Origin: an uncultured Bariatricus sp.
Lineage (GTDB): Bacteria; Bacillota; Clostridia; Lachnospirales; Lachnospiraceae
Direction: 5' to 3'
DNA length: 64,000 bases
NCBI GenBank assembly: GCA_934307065.1
Contig: CAKRCD010000001.1
Location: forward strand, 124,001-188,000
The notes beneath the pieces are model-generated. The model made no database searches and was not told the origin of the DNA. It was given only the letters and a program-made list of their open reading frames with translations. The translations under genes were made by a program, and so were the position numbers. Shown piece after piece: positions 27,349 to 37,146 of this stretch. Positions within the stretch are counted from its first letter, which is position 1, and the number at the start of each line of letters is the position of its first letter.

Positions 27349-29589
27349 ATGGAAGAATCACAGATTATCCGGACCGAGTATTCGGAATTAATGAAAAAAT
27401 CTTATATTGATTATGCCATGAGTGTTATTATCTCCCGTGCTATTCCGGATGTAAGAGACGGCTTGAAGCCGGTACAGAGAAGAACGTTATACGATATGCA
27501 TGAGCTTGGAATCCGCTACGACCGCCCATATCGAAAATGTGCCCGTATTGTAGGTGATACCATGGGTAAATATCATCCTCATGGAGACAGTTCCATTTAC
27601 GATGCCCTTGTGGTAATGGCGCAGGATTTCAAAAAGGGAATGGTTCTTGTAGACGGGCATGGAAATTTCGGTTCCATTGAAGGGGACGGGGCGGCAGCTA
27701 TGCGATACACAGAGGCCCGTCTTGCCAAGATTACCCAGGAAGCTTTTTTGGCAGATATGGATAAGGATATCGTAGATTTCATACCGAACTTCGACGAGAC
27801 GGAGAAAGAGCCGAAGGTACTCCCGGTAAGAGTGCCGAATCTGCTGCTAAACGGAGCTGAAGGAATCGCTGTCGGTATGGCAACCAGTATTCCTACACAT
27901 AATTTGGGAGAACTGGTGGATGCAGTCAAAGCCTACATGAAGAATAATGATATCACTACAAAACAGTTAATGAAATATATCAAAGGACCGGATTTTCCAA
28001 CTGGAGGTATCGTTGTCAATCAGGATGAACTGCTTAATATTTATGAAACCGGAACCGGAAAAATCAAGATCCGTGGCAAGGTAGAAATAGAAGAACAAAA
28101 AGGCGGTCGAAAGAAAATTATCATTTCTGAGATTCCATATACCATGATTGGTGCAGGAATCGGAAAATTCTTAAATGATGTATGCAGTCTGGTAGAGACA
28201 AAGAAGACCAGTGATATCGTAGATATTTCCAATCAGTCCTCCAAAGAAGGAATCCACATTGTGATTGAAGTAAAGAAAGATACGGATGTGGACAATCTTA
28301 TCAACATGCTTTACAAGAAAACCAAGCTGGAAGATACGTTCGGTGTCAATATGCTGGCAGTAGCGGATGGGCGGCCGGAGATTCTGAATCTGAAGAAGAT
28401 TATTGAATATCACGTAGATTTCCAGTTTGAGCTGGCTACAAGAAAATACAAAACTCTGCTTCAGAAAGAACGGGAAAAAAGAGAAGTGCAGGAAGGTCTG
28501 ATTAAGGCATGTGATGTCATCGACTTAATCATCGAAATCCTGCGAGGAAGCCGTTCAGTAAAAGATGCGAAGGCTTGTCTGACTCAGGGAATCACGGAAA
28601 ACATTACCTTTAAATCCAATATTTCCAAGAAGATGGCAGCTATGCTGCGCTTTACAGAAAGACAGGCGACCGCAATTCTGGAAATGCGTTTATATAAGCT
28701 GATTGGTCTGGAAATCGAAGCTTTAATGAAAGAACATGAACAGACCGTAGCCAATATTCTCCGCTACGAAGATATATTGGATAACTATGATTCTATGGCA
28801 AATGTCATTACCTCGGAACTGGATGCCTTTAAGAAAGAATATGGTATCAAACGCCGTACCCGGATAGAAAATGCAGAGGAAGCCGTCTTTGAAGAAAAGA
28901 AGATAGAAGAGCAGGAAGTCATGCTGCTCATGGATCGCTTTGGATATGCCAAGACGGTAGACATGTCGGTTTACGAGCGCAACAGGGAAGCAGCAGATAA
29001 GGAAAACAAATACATCCTGTCCTGCATGAATACAGGGAAAATCTGTATTTTCACGGCAGATGGAAACATGCATCAGGCAAAAGTACAGGACATTCCATAC
29101 GGTAAGTTCCGTGACAAGGGGCAGCCGATTGACAATGTAACCAATTATGACAGCACCAAAGAAGAAATCATTTATCTTTGTGATGAACGTCAGCTCTATT
29201 TTGGAAAATTCCTGTTTGTAACAAAACAAGGCATGATAAAAGTAGTAGATGGTTCTGAATTTCAGGCAGGAAAACGCACGATCGTGGCATCCAAACTGCA
29301 GGAAGGTGATAAAATTGCAGCAATCCGTATCCTGACTCCTAACCAGAATATTGTATTTATGACAGAACGTGAATATTTACTGCGTATTTCAGCAGAGGAT
29401 GTTCCGGAAAAGAAAAAAGGGGCAGTCGGTGTGCGCGGAATGAAACTTCAGAAGGATGACCTCATCGAAGAAGTCCGGTTGTTTGAAGAAGGAACAGAGC
29501 AGAAAGTGATGTTCCATGAGAAAGAAATCACGCTGAACCGGTTAAAGCTTGCGAAACGTGATGGCGCAGGAACAAAAATGCGGAAATAA
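27349..29589 (+). CDS. parC: Type IIA DNA topoisomerase subunit A (topoisomerase IV ParC-like / GyrA-like)
   Basis: This 746-residue cleavage subunit has a winged-helix domain with the quinolone-pocket sequence [12 protein letters not shown] and catalytic Tyr120 in [10 protein letters not shown] coiled-coil gate (about 360-480) follows, then a beta-pinwheel C-terminal domain. The canonical GyrA box QRRGGKG, needed for DNA wrapping by gyrase, is not seen; the nearest segments are FQAGKRTIV and [11 protein letters not shown]. That, and a length shorter than most GyrA proteins (about 820), favours ParC. GGAGG precedes ATG. In-frame Ser residues at the resistance hot spot look wild type. Confidence 0.85.
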   Translation: MEESQIIRTEYSELMKKSYIDYAMSVIISRAIPDVRDGLKPVQRRTLYDMHELGIRYDRPYRKCARIVGDTMGKYHPHGDSSIYDALVVMAQDFKKGMVLVDGHGNFGSIEGDGAAAMRYTEARLAKITQEAFLADMDKDIVDFIPNFDETEKEPKVLPVRVPNLLLNGAEGIAVGMATSIPTHNLGELVDAVKAYMKNNDITTKQLMKYIKGPDFPTGGIVVNQDELLNIYETGTGKIKIRGKVEIEEQKGGRKKIIISEIPYTMIGAGIGKFLNDVCSLVETKKTSDIVDISNQSSKEGIHIVIEVKKDTDVDNLINMLYKKTKLEDTFGVNMLAVADGRPEILNLKKIIEYHVDFQFELATRKYKTLLQKEREKREVQEGLIKACDVIDLIIEILRGSRSVKDAKACLTQGITENITFKSNISKKMAAMLRFTERQATAILEMRLYKLIGLEIEALMKEHEQTVANILRYEDILDNYDSMANVITSELDAFKKEYGIKRRTRIENAEEAVFEEKKIEEQEVMLLMDRFGYAKTVDMSVYERNREAADKENKYILSCMNTGKICIFTADGNMHQAKVQDIPYGKFRDKGQPIDNVTNYDSTKEEIIYLCDERQLYFGKFLFVTKQGMIKVVDGSEFQAGKRTIVASKLQEGDKIAAIRILTPNQNIVFMTEREYLLRISAEDVPEKKKGAVGVRGMKLQKDDLIEEVRLFEEGTEQKVMFHEKEITLNRLKLAKRDGAGTKMRK

Positions 29590-29623
29590 GACGGGGAACC
29601 GGTCAAAATAATGATAAAAAGGC

Positions 29624-29651
29624 TTGATTTTACCGAAAATAGTGCTATAAT
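29624..29651 (+). promoter_or_regulatory. Promoter of the rimP-nusA-infB operon
   Basis: TTGATT (29624-29629), 16-bp spacer, perfect TATAAT (29646-29651). Transcription should start near 29657-29659, upstream of the terminator hairpin at 29679-29707. Confidence 0.7.
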
Positions 29652-29678
29652 ATTATACGGTAACATAAAGTTTTGGGC

Positions 29679-29707
29679 AAAGAGTGAACGAAAGTTCACT
29701 CTTTTTT
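29679..29707 (+). terminator. Promoter-proximal terminator/attenuator in the rimP leader
   Basis: An 11-bp perfect stem (29679-29689 with 29694-29704) closed by a GAAA tetraloop is followed by a T-run. It lies about 20 nt downstream of the likely rimP transcription start and 71 nt before rimP. Transcripts from that promoter must read through it, so it is a candidate attenuator. It could also terminate parC transcripts. Confidence 0.85.
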
Positions 29708-29777
29708 ATAGATTAAATGCAAGTGCTGAAAATAACAAAGAACTGCATAGCCCGATATGTGAAATGGAGGAAGCGTA

Positions 29778-30245
29778 TTGTCAAAAAAAGAAGTATACGA
29801 ACAGAAAACAGAAGCCATTCTGCTTCCGATTATGGAGAAGTATGGTTTCGAACTTTGGGATGTAGAATATGTAAAAGAAGGAAGCAGCTGGTATCTCCGT
29901 GCCTACATTGATAAGCCGGGTGGTATTATGATCAACGACTGCGAGACAGTCAGCAGAGAACTTTCCGACATTCTGGATGCACAGGATTTTATCGAAGATG
30001 CCTACATTCTGGAAGTAAGCTCACCGGGGCTTGGCAGACCATTAAAGAAAGAAAAAGATTTTGCAAGAAGTATCGGAGAGGAAATTGAGATTCGGACATA
30101 CCGGGCAATCGACAGACAAAAAGAATTTATCGGAATCCTGAAGGAGTATGATAAAGATACCATTACCATTGAGTATGAAGATGGAGAAACGAAGCAGTTC
30201 GACAGAAGTGAAATTGCACTTGTTCGTTTAGCATTTGATTTTTAA
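29778..30245 (+). CDS. rimP: Ribosome maturation factor RimP
   Basis: This 155-residue protein acts late in 30S subunit assembly. The N-terminal alpha/beta domain has LWDVEYVKEGSSWYLR and SRELSDILD, with EVSSPGLGRPLKK, the family hallmark. A C-terminal SH3-like beta barrel runs from about residue 95. The start is a TTG at 29778 with GGAGG 7 nt upstream. It is the first gene of the conserved rimP-nusA-rnpM-(L7Ae)-infB-rbfA operon. Confidence 0.95.
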   Translation: MSKKEVYEQKTEAILLPIMEKYGFELWDVEYVKEGSSWYLRAYIDKPGGIMINDCETVSRELSDILDAQDFIEDAYILEVSSPGLGRPLKKEKDFARSIGEEIEIRTYRAIDRQKEFIGILKEYDKDTITIEYEDGETKQFDRSEIALVRLAFDF

Positions 30246-30266
30246 AAGACAGGAGGAAACAGAAAA

Positions 30267-31430
30267 ATGAATACGGAATTATTAGAAGCGCTCAATATTC
30301 TGGAAGAAGAAAAAGACATCAGCAAGGAAACCCTGCTTGATGCAATTGAAAATTCATTAATTAACGCATGTAAGAATCATTTTGGAAAAGCAGATAATAT
30401 TAAGGTGATCATGGACCGTGAAAACTGCGATTACAAACTGATTCAGGAAAAAAGGGTAGTAGAGACAGTAGAAGACCCGGTAGAAGAAATCAGCCTTACC
30501 AATGCAAAGATGATAAATCCTGCAAATGAAATCGGCGATACCGTTCAGATTCCGGTTGAATCCAAATCCTTTGGACGAATCGCAACACAGAATGCGAAGA
30601 ACCTGATTCTTCAGAAAATCCGTGAAGAAGAACGTAAGGTAGTATATGATCAGTATTTCGAAAAAGAAAAAGACATTGTAACAGGTGTGGTACAGCGTTA
30701 CGTCGGAAAGAATATCAGTATCAATCTTGGAAAAGCAGATGCAATGCTTACAGAAAATGAACAGGTAAAAGGTGAAGTATTTGAGCCGACAGAGCGTATC
30801 AAATTGTACGTTGTAGAAGTAAAGAATACAACAAAGGGACCGAAAATTTTAGTTTCCAGAACACATCCGGAACTGGTAAAACGTTTATTTGAAGCGGAAG
30901 TTACAGAAGTGAAAGATGGTATTGTCGAAATTAAGAGTATTGCAAGAGAAGCAGGTTCCCGTACAAAGATTGCGGTATGGTCTAATGACCCGGATGTTGA
31001 CCCGGTTGGTGCATGTGTTGGTATGAACGGTGCGAGAGTCAATGCAATCGTGAAAGAACTTCGTGGAGAAAAAATTGACATTATCAACTGGAATGAAAAC
31101 CCTGCCCTTTTGATTGAAAATGCACTTAGTCCTGCAAAAGTAATTTCTGTTATGGCTGACCCGGACGAAAAGACAGCAAGTGTAATTGTTCCTGACTATC
31201 AGTTATCCCTTGCAATCGGTAAAGAAGGACAGAATGCAAGACTAGCAGCCCGTCTGACCGGATATAAGATTGATATCAAGAGTGAGACACAGGCAATCGA
31301 ATCAGGTGAACTTCCTGCAAATTACATGGATATGGGAAATGAAACAGAAGAATATCAGGAAAATTATACAGAAGATTTCTCAGAAGACTATGCTGATACC
31401 GATTTAGATTTAGACTTATATGAAGAATAA
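30267..31430 (+). CDS. nusA: Transcription termination/antitermination factor NusA
   Basis: This 387-residue NusA has an N-terminal RNA-polymerase-binding domain (1-~130), an S1 domain (~135-200, [19 protein letters not shown]) and two KH domains. These carry [18 protein letters not shown] and [19 protein letters not shown] short acidic tail (Glu/Tyr/Asp) follows; the C-terminal repeats of proteobacterial NusA are absent, as in Firmicutes. It modulates pausing and termination. AGGAGG precedes ATG. In Bacillus NusA limits its own operon at a leader terminator, which fits the hairpin before rimP here. Confidence 0.97.
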   Translation: MNTELLEALNILEEEKDISKETLLDAIENSLINACKNHFGKADNIKVIMDRENCDYKLIQEKRVVETVEDPVEEISLTNAKMINPANEIGDTVQIPVESKSFGRIATQNAKNLILQKIREEERKVVYDQYFEKEKDIVTGVVQRYVGKNISINLGKADAMLTENEQVKGEVFEPTERIKLYVVEVKNTTKGPKILVSRTHPELVKRLFEAEVTEVKDGIVEIKSIAREAGSRTKIAVWSNDPDVDPVGACVGMNGARVNAIVKELRGEKIDIINWNENPALLIENALSPAKVISVMADPDEKTASVIVPDYQLSLAIGKEGQNARLAARLTGYKIDIKSETQAIESGELPANYMDMGNETEEYQENYTEDFSEDYADTDLDLDLYEE

Positions 31431-31444
31431 ATAGGAGTGATTGT

Positions 31445-31723
31445 TTGAGTATAACAAAGAAAATTCCTATGCGTAAATGTGTAGGATGCCAGCAGATGAA
31501 AAATAAAAAAGAGCTGCTTCGTATTTTAAAAACCGCAGAGAATGAATTTGTGCTGGATGCGACAGGAAGGAAGAATGGAAGAGGCGCATATCTTTGCTTT
31601 TCAAAAGATTGTCTACAAAAGGCGATTCAGAGCAAAGGATTAGAACGTTCTTTCAAACAGTCGATTCCGAAAGAAGTATATGAAAAACTGGAAAAGGAGC
31701 TGGATGAACTTGATGTTGAATAG
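31445..31723 (+). CDS. rnpM: RNase P modulator RnpM (YlxR, DUF448)
   Basis: This 92-residue, basic RNA-binding protein of the YlxR family has the family motifs PMRKCVGCQQMKNKKELLRI at the N-terminus and GRKNGRGAYLC in the middle. YlxR proteins have been linked to RNase P control. The start is a TTG at 31445 after AGGAGTG. It lies 14 nt after nusA and overlaps the next gene, as is usual for this operon. Confidence 0.93.
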   Translation: MSITKKIPMRKCVGCQQMKNKKELLRILKTAENEFVLDATGRKNGRGAYLCFSKDCLQKAIQSKGLERSFKQSIPKEVYEKLEKELDELDVE

Positions 31724-32042
31724 AACCTTGGCAATGGTTGGTCTGGCTACCAAAGCCGGAAAAACAAAAAGCGGAGAGTTCCAAACGGAGAATGCAGTGA
31801 AGGATGGAACCGCCCAGCTTGTTATCGTAGCAGCAGATGCATCAGAGAACACAAAAAAGAAATTTCAAAATATGTGTGACTTTTATAAAGTGCCAATTTA
31901 TTTTTATGGAGATAAAGATACCTTGGGGCATGCAATGGGAAAAGAATTCCGGGCAACACTTGCTGTCACAGACGCAGGCTTTGCAGACGGAATCAGAAAA
32001 CATTTGGACTCAGAAGGAAACACAAATTGCATAGGGAGGTAG
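31704..32042 (+). CDS. ylxQ: L7Ae-family ribosomal-like protein (YlxQ)
   Basis: This protein of about 112 residues has an L7Ae/L30e/S12e fold that binds kink-turn RNA; its role in the nusA operon is not settled. Seen: AMVGLATKAGKTKSGEF and LVIVAADASENTKKKF, typical of YlxQ. The exact start is unsure: ATG 31704 (AAGGAG only 4 nt away), TTG 31710 and ATG 31713 are all in frame. Any of them overlaps the rnpM end by 11-20 nt. infB begins 6 nt downstream. Confidence 0.9.
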   Translation: MNLMLNRTLAMVGLATKAGKTKSGEFQTENAVKDGTAQLVIVAADASENTKKKFQNMCDFYKVPIYFYGDKDTLGHAMGKEFRATLAVTDAGFADGIRKHLDSEGNTNCIGR

Positions 32043-32048
32043 TTATTA

Positions 32049-34799
32049 ATGTCAAAATTAAGAGTATATGAACTGGCGAAAGAAATGAATAAGACGAACA
32101 AAGAAATGCTTGGTCTTTTAAAAGAGAAGGGCATTGAAGTTGCAAGTCATATGAGTACTCTTTCCGAAGAACAGATAAGAGCAGTGAAAACTGCTCCGGC
32201 AAAAGAAGCGCCGGCGAAAGAAACAGTAGCAAAAGAAGCACCTGCAAAGGAAGAAAAGAAGAAAAATATTGTGCAAGTATTCCGTCCACAGAACACTCAG
32301 AATGGTGGAAAACAGGGAAACCGTATGCAGGGAAACCGCCCTCAGAATGGACGCCCACACGGAAATGGCGAACAGCGTCAGAACAGCCGTCCACAAAACG
32401 GACGCCCGCAGGGAAACGGGGAACGCAACACCGAACACAACAGTGACTTCCGTCAGAATAACCGTATGCAGGGAAATCGCATGCAGGGCAGCCACCCTCA
32501 GAATGGTGAGCAGCGTCAGCGCTCTTTTGATGGAAGAAATGAGAACAGAGATAACAATAGAGATAACAGAAATGATGGAAGAAGAGAAAACTTCCAGAAC
32601 CGCAGAAACGACGGTGGAAGAAATAATAGTGAACAGCGTCAGAACCGTTCCAATGATGGCAGAAATGACGGAAGAAGAGAGAACTTCCAGAACCGCAGAA
32701 ATGAAGGTGGAAGAGACTTTAATAAAGACCGTGATTTCAATCAGAATCGTGGATTTAATAAGAACCGTGATTTTGATAAGGACAGAGAGTCCGCCAAAGA
32801 CAGAGATTCCAGAGACAACCGCAGAGATGACAGAAAGAAATCCAGTCCGGCCATTCCAGCTCCTGCCATTACAGAGCAGAAACCGAGCCGTTCAAAGACA
32901 AAGGATGCTCACAGTAACAAAAAGAAAGATTATAACAAGAATAATGCGAATGAGGATGGCATGCCAAAGGGCAAGAAGGGCAAAAATAACGTACCTCAGC
33001 CAAAATTAGAAAAACCACAGCCAAAGAAGGAAGTTGTGGAAGAACAGATTAAACAGATTACGATTCCGGAAAAACTGACGATTCAGGAACTGGCTGACAA
33101 AATGAAGATCCAACCTTCTGTCATTGTAAAGAAACTTTTTATGCAGGGCAAAATCGTTACTGTTAATCAGGAAGTGGATTTCGATACCGCAGAAGAAATC
33201 GCGATGGAATTTGAAGTACTCTGCGAAAAAGAAGAAGTGGTAGACGTAATTGAAGAACTTCTCCGTGAGGATGAAGAAGACGAAAAGAAAATGAAGAAAC
33301 GTCCACCTGTAGTCTGCGTAATGGGTCACGTTGACCATGGTAAAACTTCTCTTCTGGATGCCATCCGTAATACACACGTCATTGCGGGAGAAGCAGGCGG
33401 AATCACACAGCATATCGGTGCTTCTGTAGTAGAAGTTAATGGAGAGAAGATTACTTTCCTTGATACACCTGGACATGAAGCCTTCACTGCAATGCGTATG
33501 CGTGGTGCAAGCTCTACGGATATTGCAATTCTTGTAGTAGCTGCCGATGACGGTGTAATGCCACAGACAGTGGAAGCCATCAACCATGCAAAGGCTGCAG
33601 GAATTGATATCATCGTAGCAGTCAATAAAATTGATAAACCGGCTGCCAATGTAGACCGTGTAAAACAGGAACTTACGGAATATGAACTGGTTGCGGAAGA
33701 CTGGGGCGGAAGTACGATCTTTGTACCTGTTTCAGCCAAGACAGGAGAAGGTATCGATGAATTGATGGAAATGATTCTTCTGACCGCAGAAATGGCTGAG
33801 TTGAAGGCAAATCCAAACCGTCGTGCCAGAGGTCTTGTCATTGAGGCAGAACTTGACAAAGGAAAAGGTCCGGTTGCTACTGTACTTGTACAGAAAGGAA
33901 CCCTTCGTATCGGAGATCCAATTGCGGCAGGTTCTGCTTATGGTAAAGTGCGTGCCATGATGGACGATAAGGGACGCCGTGTAAAAGAAGCAGGTCCATC
34001 TATGCCGGTGGAAATCCTTGGGTTAAATGATGTACCAAATGCAGGCGAAGTATTTGTCGGATGTGGAAATGAAAAAGAAGCCCGCAGTTTTGCAGACACA
34101 TTTATCAGTCAGGGGCGTGTGAAAATGCTGGAAGAAACCAAGTCCAAAATGTCTCTGGATGATTTGTTTAATCAGATCCAGGAAGGCAATCTGAAAGAAC
34201 TTGGTATTATCGTAAAAGCCGACGTGCAGGGTTCTGTAGAAGCGATCAAACAGAGTCTTGTAAAACTTTCCAATGATGAGGTTGTTGTAAAGATTATTCA
34301 TGGCGGTGTAGGTGCAATCAATGAATCAGACGTTACACTTGCTGCAGCATCCAATGCAATTATTATTGGATTCAATGTCCGTCCGGATGCAACTGCAAAA
34401 GAGACAGCAGAACGCGAAGGCGTTGATATGCGTCTGTATCGTGTTATTTACAATGCAATCGAAGATGTGGAGGCTGCCATGAAGGGTATGCTGGAGCCGG
34501 TATATGAAGAAAAGATTCTCGGTCATGCAGAAGTACGCCAGACTTTCAAAGCTTCCGGTGTGGGAACAATCGCAGGTTCTTACGTTCTGGATGGTGTGAT
34601 TGAACGTGACAGCAATGTTCGTATTACCCGTGACGGAATCGTTATTTATGACGGAAAACTTGCTTCCCTGAAACGTTTTAAAGATGATGTAAAAGAAGCA
34701 AAAACCGGATATGAATGTGGATGTGTATTTGAACGTTTTAACGATGTAAAGGAAGGCGATATGATAGAAGCCTTCAAGATGGTTGAAATTCCAAGATAA
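32049..34799 (+). CDS. infB: Translation initiation factor IF-2
   Basis: This 916-residue GTPase brings fMet-tRNA to the 30S subunit. Order: an IF2_N domain (about 1-50); a long disordered, Asn/Arg/Gly/Gln/Asp-rich region (about 75-320) with repeated units; and a second IF2_N domain (about 335-390). The G domain follows (from about 418: [32 protein letters not shown]), then domains II-IV. AGGGAGG precedes ATG. Within the disordered region a 52-bp unit at 32571-32622 recurs at 32664-32715 ([13 protein letters not shown]), so part of it grew by tandem duplication. Confidence 0.97.
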   Translation: MSKLRVYELAKEMNKTNKEMLGLLKEKGIEVASHMSTLSEEQIRAVKTAPAKEAPAKETVAKEAPAKEEKKKNIVQVFRPQNTQNGGKQGNRMQGNRPQNGRPHGNGEQRQNSRPQNGRPQGNGERNTEHNSDFRQNNRMQGNRMQGSHPQNGEQRQRSFDGRNENRDNNRDNRNDGRRENFQNRRNDGGRNNSEQRQNRSNDGRNDGRRENFQNRRNEGGRDFNKDRDFNQNRGFNKNRDFDKDRESAKDRDSRDNRRDDRKKSSPAIPAPAITEQKPSRSKTKDAHSNKKKDYNKNNANEDGMPKGKKGKNNVPQPKLEKPQPKKEVVEEQIKQITIPEKLTIQELADKMKIQPSVIVKKLFMQGKIVTVNQEVDFDTAEEIAMEFEVLCEKEEVVDVIEELLREDEEDEKKMKKRPPVVCVMGHVDHGKTSLLDAIRNTHVIAGEAGGITQHIGASVVEVNGEKITFLDTPGHEAFTAMRMRGASSTDIAILVVAADDGVMPQTVEAINHAKAAGIDIIVAVNKIDKPAANVDRVKQELTEYELVAEDWGGSTIFVPVSAKTGEGIDELMEMILLTAEMAELKANPNRRARGLVIEAELDKGKGPVATVLVQKGTLRIGDPIAAGSAYGKVRAMMDDKGRRVKEAGPSMPVEILGLNDVPNAGEVFVGCGNEKEARSFADTFISQGRVKMLEETKSKMSLDDLFNQIQEGNLKELGIIVKADVQGSVEAIKQSLVKLSNDEVVVKIIHGGVGAINESDVTLAAASNAIIIGFNVRPDATAKETAEREGVDMRLYRVIYNAIEDVEAAMKGMLEPVYEEKILGHAEVRQTFKASGVGTIAGSYVLDGVIERDSNVRITRDGIVIYDGKLASLKRFKDDVKEAKTGYECGCVFERFNDVKEGDMIEAFKMVEIPR
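32571..32715 (+). repeat. Imperfect 52-bp direct repeat inside infB
   Basis: Copies at 32571-32622 and 32664-32715 are offset by 93 bp (31 codons) and differ at a few bases. Both encode the same Arg/Asn-rich unit in frame, within the disordered N-terminal part of IF-2. Confidence 0.8.
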
Positions 34800-34852
34800 T
34801 CTGGATTTTCAACATGTTCCTGTTTATATCCACAAGTGAAATGGAGAGCAGT

Positions 34853-35227
34853 ATGAGAAAAAACAGTATTAAAAATACACGCGTTAACACAGAAGTGCAG
34901 CGTGAATTAAGCAATATTATCCGTGGGGGAATCAAAGACCCACGTGTAGCACCGATGACTTCCGTTGTATCCGTGGAAGTTGCTCCGGACTTAAAGACCT
35001 GCAAAGCCTATATCAGTGTACTTGGTAATGAAGAAGCACAGCAAAACACGGTAAAAGGTCTGCAGAGCGCAGAGGGATATATCCGTAGAGAACTTGCACA
35101 TACTTTAAATATGCGTAATACACCGGAAATCAGATTTGTATTGGACCAGTCCATTGAATATGGTGTTATGATGTCAAAGAAAATATCAGAGGTAACAAAA
35201 GATATTAAAGATGACGAGGAAGAGTAG
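34853..35227 (+). CDS. rbfA: 30S ribosome-binding factor RbfA
   Basis: This 124-residue KH-like protein is needed for 16S rRNA 5'-end maturation and cold adaptation. Seen: RVNTEVQRELSNIIRGGIKD near the start, and ELAHTLNMRNTPEIRFVLD and SIEYGVMMSKKI toward the end, as in the family. The chosen ATG at 34853 has GGAG 6 nt upstream; an ORF start at 34814 lacks a site and lies in the spacer after infB. It is followed at once by nrnA. Confidence 0.95.
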   Translation: MRKNSIKNTRVNTEVQRELSNIIRGGIKDPRVAPMTSVVSVEVAPDLKTCKAYISVLGNEEAQQNTVKGLQSAEGYIRRELAHTLNMRNTPEIRFVLDQSIEYGVMMSKKISEVTKDIKDDEEE

Positions 35228-35228
35228 T

Positions 35229-36176
35229 ATGTTGACAGAAATGGTAAAATCGGCAGAATCCATTGCTATCGGCGGTCATGTCAGACCGGATGGAGACTGT
35301 GTGGGTTCCTGCCTTGGAGTTTACTTATATCTAAAAAAACATTTTCCAGATAAACAGATTCATGTTTATCTGGAATCTATTCCGGAGGTATTTCAATTTT
35401 TGAAAGGTTCAGAAGACATTCTTCATGAAATCCCGGAAGATAAGATATATGACCTTTTTATTCTACTGGACTGCGGAGATGCCCAGCGTCTTGGATTTTC
35501 CGCACCACTTTATGAAAATGCAAAGGCATCCTTCTGCATTGACCATCATGTAAGCAATCAGGCATTTGCAACGAAAAACTACATAGAACCGGAAGCAAGC
35601 TCCACATGCGAACTGGTATATCATCTGCTTGGTTCAGACCAGATTTCCGAGGAAATTGCAGAATGCCTTTATGTGGGCATTGTCCATGATACGGGAGTGT
35701 TCCGTCATTCATGCACTCATCCGTCCACTATGTGTGTGGCTGCTGATTTGATGGAAAAAGGGATTGATTTTACCAAAATCATAACGGAAACATTTGATGA
35801 GAAAACCTTCGCACAAAATCAGATAATGGGTTATGTACTGGTAAATGCCATTCAATTTCTGGAAGGCAGAGGTGTTGCTTCTTATGTGGATCTGGAAAAG
35901 ATGGCTGAGTACCGGGTTCAGACTAAACAACTGGATGGAATTGTAAATCAGCTCAAGCTGACTAAGGGTGCCGATCTGGCGGTGTTTATGTATGAACTGG
36001 AAAAAGGGTTCTATAAGGTCAGTCTTCGTTCTACAGAGGCGGTAGATGTGAGCAGACTTTCCCAGATATTTGGTGGAGGTGGTCATGCACGGGCTGCCGG
36101 ATTTAGTATAAGCGGAACCTTTGCAGAAATTTTAGAGAAAGTAAAAGCTGCCGCTCTGGAGCAGCTTGGAAAATAG
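35229..36176 (+). CDS. nrnA: Bifunctional oligoribonuclease / PAP phosphatase NrnA (DHH-DHHA1)
   Basis: This 315-residue DHH-superfamily phosphoesterase removes the last 2-5 nt RNA fragments and hydrolyses 3'-phosphoadenosine 5'-phosphate. Seen: GGHVRPDGDCVGS, LLDCGDAQRLG, the CIDHHVSN motif that names the family, IVHDTGVFRHS, and a C-terminal DHHA1 GGGGHARAAGF for substrate binding. ATG 35229 lies one base after the rbfA stop, with GAGGA 8 nt upstream. Located between rbfA and truB, as in many Clostridia. Confidence 0.94.
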   Translation: MLTEMVKSAESIAIGGHVRPDGDCVGSCLGVYLYLKKHFPDKQIHVYLESIPEVFQFLKGSEDILHEIPEDKIYDLFILLDCGDAQRLGFSAPLYENAKASFCIDHHVSNQAFATKNYIEPEASSTCELVYHLLGSDQISEEIAECLYVGIVHDTGVFRHSCTHPSTMCVAADLMEKGIDFTKIITETFDEKTFAQNQIMGYVLVNAIQFLEGRGVASYVDLEKMAEYRVQTKQLDGIVNQLKLTKGADLAVFMYELEKGFYKVSLRSTEAVDVSRLSQIFGGGGHARAAGFSISGTFAEILEKVKAAALEQLGK

Positions 36177-36193
36177 AAAGGAATCCAAAAGCT

Positions 36194-37129
36194 ATGATTC
36201 ATGGCGTGATAAATATTTATAAAGAAAAAGGATTCACTTCACATGACGTGGTTGCAAAACTGCGCGGAATCTTAAAACAGAAGAAGATTGGACACACAGG
36301 CACACTGGACCCGGATGCAGAAGGCGTTCTACCGGTATGTCTCGGAAAAGCCACGAAGCTGTGCGATATGCTGACCGATAAGGATAAGACTTATGAGACT
36401 GTCCTGCTTCTTGGACAGGTAACTGACACGCAGGACATTTCCGGTCAGATTCTGGAAGAACATAGTACCGGACATTTGACAGAAGAAATGGTAAGAGAAG
36501 CCATCTTATCTTTTGCCGGGGAATATGACCAGATTCCACCTATGTATTCTGCATTAAAGGTAAATGGAAAGAAGCTGTATGAGCTTGCAAGAGAAGGAAA
36601 AGAAGTAGAGCGTAAACCACGAAAAGTTACCATTTATCAGATTGTGATAAAAGAAATCAATCTTCCGAGAGTGCGTATGGAAGTTAAATGCTCCAAAGGA
36701 ACTTACATCCGGACACTCTGCCATGATATTGGTATGAAGCTGAAATGCGGTGGCTGTATGGAATCCCTGCTCCGCACTCAGGTGGAACGATTTACCATAG
36801 AAGACAGCCAGAAGCTTTCCGATGTAGAAAACCATTTTAAAGAACAGACTTTAGATGAAATCATAATTCCGATTGACAAAATGTTTGAAAATTTAAAAGC
36901 GGTAACGCTGACAGCAGAAGCAGCACGCGCAGTATGTAATGGAAATGGATTTCAAAAAAAGGGTATAAACGCAGCCATATCGGATTCAACAGAACATACT
37001 GAATTTACTGAAGATGAGCGGGTGCGTGTTTACGGAGAAGATGGCAGCTTTATTGCCATTTACGAATATTGTCAGGAAACCGATGATTTTAAAATTGTCC
37101 GCATGTTTTTTGACGGCAGAGAACAGTAG
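36194..37129 (+). CDS. truB: tRNA pseudouridine-55 synthase TruB
   Basis: This 311-residue enzyme makes pseudouridine 55 in the T-arm of tRNAs. Seen: KEKGFTSHDVV, the catalytic segment GHTGTLDPDAEGVLPVCLG (Asp in TLDPDA), the MYSALKVNGKKLYELAREG stretch, and GTYIRTLCHDIG. A C-terminal extension (about 235-311) replaces a classical PUA domain. AAAGGA precedes ATG. Part of the conserved nusA-to-pnp cluster, 17 nt after nrnA. Confidence 0.96.
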   Translation: MIHGVINIYKEKGFTSHDVVAKLRGILKQKKIGHTGTLDPDAEGVLPVCLGKATKLCDMLTDKDKTYETVLLLGQVTDTQDISGQILEEHSTGHLTEEMVREAILSFAGEYDQIPPMYSALKVNGKKLYELAREGKEVERKPRKVTIYQIVIKEINLPRVRMEVKCSKGTYIRTLCHDIGMKLKCGGCMESLLRTQVERFTIEDSQKLSDVENHFKEQTLDEIIIPIDKMFENLKAVTLTAEAARAVCNGNGFQKKGINAAISDSTEHTEFTEDERVRVYGEDGSFIAIYEYCQETDDFKIVRMFFDGREQ

Positions 37130-37146
37130 AAATAAAGAGGATGAAA

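Noticed and set aside
32269..33009. A 246-codon open frame overlapping infB in another forward frame
   Set aside because: It lies exactly over the low-complexity Arg/Asn-rich part of IF-2, where purine-rich codons keep other frames open. Its composition is a frame-shifted echo of the repeats, and infB is unquestioned.
33326..33859. 177-codon reverse frame opposite the IF-2 G domain
   Set aside because: Ser/Ala/Thr-rich shadow of conserved codons on the other strand; the G-domain motifs are on the forward strand.
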